Assembly: GCA_002869605.1 (NCBI GenBank)
Contig: PKUI01000215.1
Location: 1 to 16,202, forward strand
From: Desulfuromonas sp.
Lineage (GTDB): Bacteria > Desulfobacterota > Desulfuromonadia > Desulfuromonadales > SZUA-401
Reading direction: 5' to 3'
Length of the DNA: 16,202 nucleotides
The notes under the pieces were generated by a model. It was not told the DNA's origin. It saw only the letters and a program-made list of their open reading frames with translations, and did no database searches. This document shows, piece after piece, positions 1 to 7,480 of this stretch; within the stretch, counting starts at the first letter, position 1; each line of letters begins with the position of its first letter. The position numbers were made by a program, and so were the translations under genes.

Positions 1-362
1 AAACATCGGCTGCCGGTTTCCCAAAAACAGATAACAAACATACCATTGTTTGCGGCAGAGTGAAGTCACCCTGTCCTCATCCCCGACGCTAGCAGCAACC
101 CCAATAAGATCGCTCTCTGGTAGTCAAAGCCTCCCTCTACAGCTTGCTCTGCTTTGAACCCCGGTCGCCGGCGTGACAGAGCGATGTCTTCAACTAAAAC
201 TAAGCCTTTCATACTCTTGCCATAAACTACAATTGAATATAAATTACCCTAGTAGACATATAATCACTTATTTTTATTCAAAAATTTGCCTTTATCGCTC
301 GAACCGTTTGAAGTTCATTTTTTGAGCTTTAATTTTGTTGTTTTCTGGGGGGGGGAAGGAAA
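1..362. other. intergenic leader of the CHAT gene
   Basis: I find no convincing gene here. A plus-strand frame is open from the left edge to a TGA at 61-63 (20 codons). It could be the tail of a gene outside the window, but I recognise nothing in it. Positions 180-345 are strongly AT-rich and hold the candidate promoter elements listed separately. A run of nine G (347-355) directly precedes the AAGGA Shine-Dalgarno-like sequence of the next gene. Confidence 0.6.
217..264 (+). promoter_or_regulatory. candidate promoter region of the CHAT-lipoprotein operon
   Basis: Two weak sigma-70-like arrangements lie in the AT-rich leader. TTGCCA at 217-222 is followed after 17 bases by TAAATT at 240-245. 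A perfect TATAAT at 259-264 has only a poorly placed TTGAAT (233-238, spacer 20) upstream. Either would give a leader of about 90-120 nt before the GTG at 363. The sequence does not decide between them. Confidence 0.3.
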
Positions 363-3300
363 GTGAAAGCCGTCTGCCGCATTGTATCTCTAGCCGTTGC
401 CATCCTGCTTATGTTCCAATCCCTCTCTTTGGCTGAGCGCTCTATCCGCCTTGAACAAAGTCCTTCATCAGTCCCAAAAACAGAAACTGTCACACTCCCA
501 GACCTTGAAGGCACCTCGAACTACGAAGCTGGCGAAGCCCTTTTTGCACGGGGATTCTACCAAGAGTCTGCAGCAAGATATTTCCTGGCTCTTGATGACC
601 ATCGTGACCAGCTTGAAAAACCCTATCTGACACTTGGAACCTCGGGGAGAACAGCCGCAAAAGTTGCCAGCTCACTATTGATGGGTACCTTTACGCTTTT
701 GATCGTCAACAGCCCATCTGCCTATGGAATGACCTATGGCGGCAAAATGAAAAACGAGTCGGATGCACTGAATGACAAGGGCTTTTATGTCATCAACACC
801 CCTCTGCACATCTACAAGCGTCTCATTCAGGCAAGTTTTAAAAGTGGCAATCTGGTCCAGGCAGAAAAATATATCAGCGAAGGGATGAGCTATGCCCTAC
901 AAATCAAGCAGGCGACAAAGTCATCACCCGGCCTTAACCTTGCGGACACCCAAAAGGCTTCCTCCATTGTCTCTCTGGAAGCCACACTCTATGAAATCGA
1001 ATACCTTTCCGCCCAGGCTGACATCCGCAGTCTCTGCGGCAAATACCTCGACAGCCTGGGCAAGGTCAGACAGCTCAATAGAAAAATTGCCGAACTCCAA
1101 ACCGCGGCAGAAGAACAAGCTGTTTTAAAAGCCAAGGTTGCCATGCTTGTTGCGCGCCTGTTGACCGAAACCGGAGACTTCCAAAAGGCCCTCGCCCTAT
1201 ACGATTTCGCCTTGAAAAACCTCGACCATCCAAGCGGAGAGTTTTCTTTCAATTACGCCAAGGATGCTAAGTATAGCTTCAAGGTACCGTTGGTTGAAGA
1301 TCTGGTCACAGCCTACCAAGGCAAAGCAAGCATTCTGCACCGCCTCGGGCAAACGCAAAAAGCCATAGAAACCTGCAATCGTTGCTTCGACTACTTTTCA
1401 ACCTCTGCGCTCAAAAATCACTTCTCTCCCGAATACATTGAGTACCTTCTCAACCCTATCCGCCTTGAAAAAACCCGGTTCTACGTTTTCCTGCGTCAAT
1501 GGGAACTCGCCAAGGAGCAGCTAAGCCCTCTCATTTCTGGCAATCAGGACCTGTTCCTAGGCGCGGAAAGCAACCTGCTGCTCTCCGAAATTCATGTCCA
1601 GACAGGTGAGGTTGCAGCCGGCAAGCAAGCCACAGAAAAGGGTATTGCCATGGCGAAAGCGATAGACGCTGACACGCTCCAGCGCAAGGGTCTTTTAATG
1701 CTGGCCACTCTGATGCTTTCAGATGAACCAGACAAGGCGATTGAAACCCTTGAAAAAGTACAAAAACTTGAAAAAAAAATGGGGATCATGCGCCCCGACG
1801 TTAAGCTACTTCAAATAGAAGCGTATCTTTCCGTAGGGAACATCAAGAAAACACGCCATCTCCTTGGCGAAGTTCAAAAAGAACTCCCCCAATACAATGA
1901 CCCCCATCTTCACCAAGCCTTCTATCACCTCAAAGCAAAGTCGCTCTACAACATGCAACAACCCAAAAATGCCGTCGAGAACTACAAGAAAGCCATCTCG
2001 TATCTCGAGAAATTACGTGGTGAAATTGGCGTCGACAACTTTAAAACCACATATTTTGCGAACAAGACCGTCCTGTACAACGAGATGATCGACATCCTTA
2101 TCGAATTGGGCAACATCGAAACTGCCCTCCAGTTCCTGGAAAAGACTAAAGGACGCACCATGGTCGACCTGTTATCACAGGGTAGATATAAGGCATCGAC
2201 AGCGCAGAATGCACTCTACCAGGAGTTGAAAAGCAACGAGGTTTTGCTTACTGCCAACCTGCAAAAACAAACCCGGCTCTCAGAATTGAACGAGGGGCAG
2301 AGATCCGTTCAAAACGATCTGACCGGAGAGCTTCGCTCACTTGAAGATAAAAATCGAAGCATCAGGCTAAAAATCCAGGAACGCGACCGCTATTTCTCCT
2401 CCGTTGTTTTGGGGGAAACCACCGGCTACCAGAAACTTAAAAAGACTCTCGATTCCAAGACACTCCTGGTCGAATATTACCTCGGCGAAAAGAAGAGTGG
2501 GGCCTTTCTCGTTAGTCGCAAGGCGCTTAAATATGTCCCCCTATCTATCAAACTTAAAGACCGGGTACACGCGTTGTTGGAAAATCATGGCCTCAGCGAC
2601 AGGGAACGCTACCGAAATCTCGGGAAACTACTTATTGCCCCCCTGCAGGACAAATTCACGGCCTTCAAACAGATTGGCTTCATCCCTTCTGGCCCACTTA
2701 ACAACGTCTCCTTTGTGGCCCTCGATTACATGGGCAAACCTTTGATAGATAATAAATCGGTCTTCGTCGTTCCCAGTGCCTCGATCTACGAGATGGTGTC
2801 ACAGAAACCCTTCAAACCAAGCGGTAAAGCGCTGGTCTTTTCAGATCCGCATTACGATGACCAGGTACTCGGCCTGCCCAATGCCCAGAAGGAAGGACAG
2901 ATGATCGCCAAAATTTTCAACCAGGCGACGCTGTATGACAAGAAGGCAGCCACGGAAGACGCATTCAAACAGCAAAACGGACCTTATGACTTTTATCACT
3001 TTGCTACGCATGGTTTCTTCAATGAAAACAATCCGATGCTTTCGTATATTTCATTACGTGACTCTTCTGAAGACGACGGCAAACTGTTTGCCAACGAAAT
3101 TATCGGCCATGATCTTTCAAGTGATCTGGTCGTCATCAGCACTTGCCAGAGCGGACAGGTAAAAGTCATCGGCGGTGATGAAATCATGGGTTTAAATCGA
3201 TCATTTCTGATCGCAGGAACCAAAACGCTGATATCCACACTCTGGAATATTGACGACGCAGCAACCTACACCATGATGAAAGAATTCTATCGCCGCTATC

Positions 3301-3413
3301 ACCCTGGGGGCAATAAGGCAGAAACCTTCAGAACTGCGCTATTGAAAATGAAAACGGAATTTCCTGACTACAGATACTGGGCTGCTTTTCAATTGAGCGG
3401 GTCCATACATTGA
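363..3413 (+). CDS. exported TPR-repeat CHAT-domain protein (caspase-like cysteine peptidase family)
   Basis: This is a 1016-aa protein starting at GTG 363, two bases after an AAGGA. The GTG is preferred to the in-frame ATG at 411 because only the longer form carries a full signal peptide: basic start, hydrophobic residues 7-19, predicted cleavage after SLA (A24). Residues about 50-600 are helical TPR-like repeats (roughly nine or ten), ending in the LEKTKGRTMVDLL type of segment that often precedes CHAT domains. A charged, probably coiled-coil stretch spans about 615-680. Residues about 700-1014 are a CHAT domain with both expected catalytic residues: His883 in HFATHG and Cys928 in STCQSG, followed by GGDEIMGL and TLWNIDD. 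CHAT domains belong to the caspase/separase clan, so proteolysis is likely but not shown. The signal peptide places it outside the cytoplasm. An unusual hydrophobic stretch lies at 101-117. The lipoprotein gene follows 11 bases later and is probably cotranscribed. Confidence 0.92.
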   Translation: MKAVCRIVSLAVAILLMFQSLSLAERSIRLEQSPSSVPKTETVTLPDLEGTSNYEAGEALFARGFYQESAARYFLALDDHRDQLEKPYLTLGTSGRTAAKVASSLLMGTFTLLIVNSPSAYGMTYGGKMKNESDALNDKGFYVINTPLHIYKRLIQASFKSGNLVQAEKYISEGMSYALQIKQATKSSPGLNLADTQKASSIVSLEATLYEIEYLSAQADIRSLCGKYLDSLGKVRQLNRKIAELQTAAEEQAVLKAKVAMLVARLLTETGDFQKALALYDFALKNLDHPSGEFSFNYAKDAKYSFKVPLVEDLVTAYQGKASILHRLGQTQKAIETCNRCFDYFSTSALKNHFSPEYIEYLLNPIRLEKTRFYVFLRQWELAKEQLSPLISGNQDLFLGAESNLLLSEIHVQTGEVAAGKQATEKGIAMAKAIDADTLQRKGLLMLATLMLSDEPDKAIETLEKVQKLEKKMGIMRPDVKLLQIEAYLSVGNIKKTRHLLGEVQKELPQYNDPHLHQAFYHLKAKSLYNMQQPKNAVENYKKAISYLEKLRGEIGVDNFKTTYFANKTVLYNEMIDILIELGNIETALQFLEKTKGRTMVDLLSQGRYKASTAQNALYQELKSNEVLLTANLQKQTRLSELNEGQRSVQNDLTGELRSLEDKNRSIRLKIQERDRYFSSVVLGETTGYQKLKKTLDSKTLLVEYYLGEKKSGAFLVSRKALKYVPLSIKLKDRVHALLENHGLSDRERYRNLGKLLIAPLQDKFTAFKQIGFIPSGPLNNVSFVALDYMGKPLIDNKSVFVVPSASIYEMVSQKPFKPSGKALVFSDPHYDDQVLGLPNAQKEGQMIAKIFNQATLYDKKAATEDAFKQQNGPYDFYHFATHGFFNENNPMLSYISLRDSSEDDGKLFANEIIGHDLSSDLVVISTCQSGQVKVIGGDEIMGLNRSFLIAGTKTLISTLWNIDDAATYTMMKEFYRRYHPGGNKAETFRTALLKMKTEFPDYRYWAAFQLSGSIH

Positions 3414-3424
3414 AGGAGGGCCCT

Positions 3425-5293
3425 ATGGCTTGTCGCAAATTTTTCATATTACTGACACTCTTGCTTTGCTCGTTTACTCTCAGCGGATGTTTGTCCTTGA
3501 TGGCCTATCCCGCAGGGGCACTGTTGAAAGTTGAATCGGAAGCACAACTATTACCGTTGACTCTCACAGCGCCTCTGGAAATTGAAGCGATTCACCATCG
3601 CAATTATTACGTCTACGTTGACAAAAGCACGCTTAAAAACGATGTATGGATGCGCACTACAACCAAATTCAATGAGCTCACCGAGTCTTATAAGGATTCC
3701 GTCATAAGACTGCTGAACGAAAATTTTGCTGCAAGTGCTAAAGGAGAAGTCCTAGTTTCTGAAACAAACCTTCAAAGCTTAATCAAACAGAAAAACGACG
3801 ATATCTACCTGAAAATATCATTGCTGAAAATAACGACCGAATTATCGAATCCAATAATTGAATTGGCTGACGGCATTTATACAGTTTCAATTTCTGTCGA
3901 AGCTTTTGATTCCGAAGGGAAAAACCTTTTTAAAGAAGGATATGAAAGCGAATTTCAAATAGGCGCTTTGAACCTAGAAGCGGCAAAGCAGTCGTTCACA
4001 AAACCGCTTTCAGAGGTCACAACTAAGGCACTGAACGACATCCTTACCTCTCCAAAAGTGAACAAGTACCTCGCATCTCTTGGAACAACCAAAAACCTCG
4101 ATGAAGAAATCGTCGATATTCTGCATGAAATCGACTCGAATATCGCGACAAGCTTTAAGAAATCCGGGACACTTTCCTTGAAAATTCTCAGCCCCCTGGA
4201 ACCAGAGAACGTTGATTACTACTTTCGGAGCGACCGACTCAATAAACCCCAACGAAGCGATAAAGCGTTCAGCTTAAATCGCCGAAAATTTCTTCTCGTG
4301 CTCGATGGAAAGGAACAATTTTCCTGGTCCTTCTTCCCCTTTAACATGGTCGCCAAGCAGCACCGGGGGAAACAAGGTCGGAATTACTCCATTCGTTACG
4401 AGCCTGTTCCCATAGACTTTTCAATCAACCCCGGAAAGCATCGTATCGAGGTGTTCGAATACGAGACGTCGGATTTAGACCAGGAAGTCCTTCCCTACCC
4501 TCCACTCTATGCTGTCGATACTTTTGAAAAGGTGGTCGAGCAGGCCATAGCTCCTGACGCCAATTATGAGATCAACCAGTGGCAGAAAAAGTTCCTTGTT
4601 TTTTCTCGTGAGGTCCAAGTGAAGGAAAACAACACAACAAATGTTGCCTTCGGAGACAAAAATACACCGAAAAAGTCATTTAATTACCTAAAAGAACAAC
4701 ATTCTTCGCACCTCAACAGGGGGGCTCTAACCCGAAATCGAAATTTACTGGACATTAACCTTGATGCAAATTTCAAGGCATTCAGAAATGTCAGTCAACG
4801 TATCTATCTCGCACAAAACTATCTCGACAAAAAAATTGAAACCCTAAGTATCTCCGAGCCCAGGATAACCTTCAAAATTCCTGGAATAGTTCTGGACGAG
4901 AGCAAACATGCAACGTTCATAAAGAGAAAAGACAACTGCTATCCTAGAATTGAAAACGGACTGACATACATCTTCAGGAACCTGCCTTTTATAGATAAAG
5001 TTGTCCCGACGTCCAGCCATCCAGACTACACTCTTGAAACAGATGTCGAGATTTACATCCCCAACATCGGGCAAAGACGCGCTATTGCAATTTTCGGGAA
5101 TAGAAATCTCAAGGGGTGGCATAAGTTCATTTTTGAACTCAAGGACAACCGCACAGCGGAAACGGTTTATAAACAGATCTACTGGGAAGAATCACCCCAG
5201 TCCTCCGCTAGAATCAATTACGTGGATCCCGAAAAAGCGATCCAGTCGGCGTTGAATGATTTGGATATGAACTTTAAACTCCTTAACCCCTAA
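3425..5293 (+). CDS. large lipoprotein of unknown function, partner of the CHAT protein
   Basis: This encodes 622 aa from ATG 3425. That start sits five or six bases after a strong AGGAGG (3414-3419), which makes the in-frame TTG at 3410 unlikely. The N-terminus is a lipoprotein signal peptide: short basic start, leucine-rich core, lipobox LSGC with Cys22 as the lipidated residue. The +2 residue is Leu, not Asp, so outer-membrane sorting is possible. The rest is mixed alpha/beta and soluble-looking. Residues about 85-215 and about 530-615 each read like a small alpha/beta domain of the kind found in outer-membrane accessory lipoproteins; this is a visual impression only. I recognise no catalytic motif and no family name. 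It is GC-poor like the CHAT gene. Spacing and shared composition suggest one operon and a shared role in the envelope, for example as anchor, regulator or substrate of the protease. That role is inference. Confidence 0.85.
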   Translation: MACRKFFILLTLLLCSFTLSGCLSLMAYPAGALLKVESEAQLLPLTLTAPLEIEAIHHRNYYVYVDKSTLKNDVWMRTTTKFNELTESYKDSVIRLLNENFAASAKGEVLVSETNLQSLIKQKNDDIYLKISLLKITTELSNPIIELADGIYTVSISVEAFDSEGKNLFKEGYESEFQIGALNLEAAKQSFTKPLSEVTTKALNDILTSPKVNKYLASLGTTKNLDEEIVDILHEIDSNIATSFKKSGTLSLKILSPLEPENVDYYFRSDRLNKPQRSDKAFSLNRRKFLLVLDGKEQFSWSFFPFNMVAKQHRGKQGRNYSIRYEPVPIDFSINPGKHRIEVFEYETSDLDQEVLPYPPLYAVDTFEKVVEQAIAPDANYEINQWQKKFLVFSREVQVKENNTTNVAFGDKNTPKKSFNYLKEQHSSHLNRGALTRNRNLLDINLDANFKAFRNVSQRIYLAQNYLDKKIETLSISEPRITFKIPGIVLDESKHATFIKRKDNCYPRIENGLTYIFRNLPFIDKVVPTSSHPDYTLETDVEIYIPNIGQRRAIAIFGNRNLKGWHKFIFELKDNRTAETVYKQIYWEESPQSSARINYVDPEKAIQSALNDLDMNFKLLNP

Positions 5294-5353
5294 AACATTT
5301 AAAAGCTAATCCAGTCGTCAAAAAACAGATTCACAACAAGCAATTCATCATAA

Positions 5354-5391
5354 AAGAAACGCCCCGCCTCAATAGAGACAGGGCGTTTCTT
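5354..5391 (-). terminator. terminator hairpin of the vestigial tRNA-Glu unit
   Basis: Arms of 17 bases (5354-5370 and 5375-5391) surround a 4-base loop. On the minus strand the arms pair completely if two G-U pairs are allowed. On the plus strand the same positions are C/A mismatches. It therefore seems to have evolved for minus-strand transcription, as the terminator of a tRNA-Glu unit now lost. It may also end the CHAT-lipoprotein transcript arriving from the left. Confidence 0.7.
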
Positions 5392-5397
5392 ATTGAT

Positions 5398-5418
5398 TGG
5401 CGTCCCCAGGGGGATTCG
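5398..5418 (-). pseudogene. 3' remnant of a third tRNA-Glu
   Basis: These 21 bases match the last 18 bases of the intact tRNA-Glu (one T-arm strand, the 3' acceptor strand and the discriminator) plus an encoded CCA. The match stops at the TTCG region, and what follows at 5419 is unrelated. The flank towards 5354 also matches the flank of the intact copy, so the remnant keeps its own terminator. It is either a decayed tandem tRNA copy or an attachment-site duplicate left by an element that recombined at the tRNA 3' end. Confidence 0.75.
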
Positions 5419-5541
5419 CCCACTACGTCGCGCTTGCGCACGCCTGCGTCGGCTCCCCTCCGCTCGCTTCCGCGGCCATACTGACCGCTTGTCTGACATT
5501 AGGTCAGCGCTCGCTCCGCTTCAAATCCCGACATGTCAGAA
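5419..5541. other. GC-rich non-coding insert between tRNA-Glu remnant and intact tRNA-Glu unit
   Basis: About 123 bp stand where the body and leader of a tRNA-Glu would be expected. The stretch is GC-rich, contains repeated CGCTCGCT(T)CCGC-like words and several short inverted repeats (CTGAC/GTCAG around 5493-5507; TCTGACAT and ATGTCAGA near its right end). No credible reading frame or integrase gene is present. It may be a copy of a dispersed repeat or the scar of an excised element. Confidence 0.5.
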
Positions 5542-5587
5542 CAATAAGAAACGCCCTGCCAAAACCATAGCAGGGCGTTTCTTATTG
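5542..5587 (-). terminator. terminator after the distal tRNA-Glu
   Basis: A perfect 18-bp inverted repeat (5542-5559 and 5570-5587) with a 10-base loop starts three bases past the CCA of the tRNA-Glu at 5590-5667. The arm contains AAGAAACGCCC and its complement, so the minus-strand transcript ends its stem in a U-rich run. Being perfect, it could work in both directions. Confidence 0.8.
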
Positions 5588-5589
5588 AT

Positions 5590-5667
5590 TGGCGTCCCCA
5601 GGGGGATTCGAACCCCCGTCGCCGCCGTGAAAGGGCGGTGTCCTGGGCCAGGCTAGACGATAGGGAC
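5590..5667 (-). tRNA. tRNA-Glu (anticodon UUC), distal copy, CCA encoded
   Basis: A complete cloverleaf is readable on the minus strand. The acceptor arm is GTCCCTA with TGGGGAC. The anticodon arm is CCGCC-CTTTCAC-GGCGG, giving anticodon UUC, and the T arm is GGGGG-TTCGAAT-CCCCC. The discriminator G is at 5593 and CCA is encoded at 5590-5592. It is the last intact gene of the Lys-Glu-Glu cluster. A hairpin terminator lies upstream of it in transcription order (5763-5798), so it needs either read-through or a promoter of its own; I see no strong one in 5668-5762. Confidence 0.96.
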
Positions 5668-5762
5668 TTAAAACTTCAAGCACCTAGCAGGAAATGATCC
5701 TGCATGAACGCCATTTTTTAATTGTTGCTGCAGTGTCGCGAAACTTATTAAAAGGTAACTAA

Positions 5763-5798
5763 GAAACAACCCCGCTGGCTGTGCAGCGAGGCTGTTTC
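5763..5798 (-). terminator. terminator after the proximal tRNA-Glu
   Basis: Arms 5763-5777 and 5784-5798 give a 15-bp stem on the minus strand (two G-U pairs) with a 6-base loop, beginning a few bases past the 3' end of the tRNA-Glu at 5805. The weak pairs fall correctly for minus-strand RNA only. Confidence 0.7.
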
Positions 5799-5804
5799 AT
5801 TGGG

Positions 5805-5879
5805 CGTCCCCAGGGGGATTCGAACCCCCGTCGCCGCCGTGAAAGGGCGGTGTCCTGGGCCAGGCTAGACGATAGGGAC
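5805..5879 (-). tRNA. tRNA-Glu (anticodon UUC), proximal copy, CCA not encoded
   Basis: The 75-nt body is identical to the copy at 5593-5667, with the same acceptor, anticodon (UUC) and T arm. The three bases after the discriminator read CCC on the minus strand, not CCA, because an extra G follows the TGG on the plus strand (5802-5804). Mature ends must therefore come from the CCA-adding enzyme. It lies between tRNA-Lys and the second tRNA-Glu in the same transcription direction. Confidence 0.95.
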
Positions 5880-5936
5880 TTAAAAAACTTCAAGCACCTA
5901 GCAGGAAATGGTCCTGCATGAACGCCAATTTTTAAA

Positions 5937-6012
5937 TGGTGTGCCGCGTAGGGATCGAACCTACGACCATCTGATTAAAAGTCAGATGCTCTACCAACTG
6001 AGCTAGCGGCAC
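5937..6012 (-). tRNA. tRNA-Lys (anticodon UUU)
   Basis: On the minus strand the acceptor arm is GTGCCGC with GCGGCAC. The D arm begins GCTCAGTTGG. The anticodon arm ATCTGA-CTTTTAA-TCAGAT gives anticodon UUU. The T arm is CGTAGG-TTCGATC-CCTACG. CCA is encoded at 5937-5939. It is the first gene of the cluster, eight bases or so from the expected start point of the promoter at 6027-6055. Confidence 0.97.
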
Positions 6013-6026
6013 ACAACGGAATGCTG

Positions 6027-6055
6027 TTTATACTCATTTAGCGCGAACGAGTCAA
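6027..6055 (-). promoter_or_regulatory. promoter of the tRNA-Lys-Glu-Glu cluster
   Basis: On the minus strand TTGACT (6050-6055) is separated by exactly 17 bases from TATAAA (6027-6032). This is a near-consensus sigma-70 promoter whose start point would fall around 6020, just before tRNA-Lys. A GC-rich GCGCG segment in the spacer half and the short leader fit a stable-RNA promoter. Confidence 0.8.
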
Positions 6056-6117
6056 CCTCTTTTTTTTATCGCGCAAAACAAGGCGTAACATGCCGAAGTT
6101 AAAACCTTTTAGAAGCT

Positions 6118-7413
<1,296 letters not shown>

Positions 7414-7480
7414 CTATTTCTACTCCTGTATAGGTGGCGCACCTCTTGGTACACCACGAAATAATCGTTTGGTTTAAATG

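Larger units (their letters stand above)
5593..5936 (-). repeat. tandem duplication of a tRNA-Glu plus leader unit
   Basis: The block 5593-5720 (tRNA-Glu and its leader) is repeated at 5805-5936. The tRNA sequences are identical. The leaders differ by a few substitutions and small indels, and both keep a GCAGGA/TCCTGC stem-loop about 25 bases before the tRNA, probably involved in processing the precursor RNA. The remnant at 5398-5418 shows that a third unit once existed or was seeded here. Confidence 0.85.

Noticed and set aside
1..63. C-terminal tail of an upstream plus-strand gene
   Set aside because: Only 20 open codons before TGA and no recognisable motif; not enough to call a gene.
363..3413. 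Type III-E CRISPR-associated TPR-CHAT protease
   Set aside because: A signal peptide predicts export, and no CRISPR array, Cas effector or sigma-factor partner is in the window.
5393..5656. 87-codon plus-strand frame across the tRNA-Glu remnant and tRNA-Glu
   Set aside because: Its two similar peptide segments (GVPRGIR) come from translating tRNA-Glu sequence and its remnant. No ribosome site is seen and it overlaps an intact tRNA.
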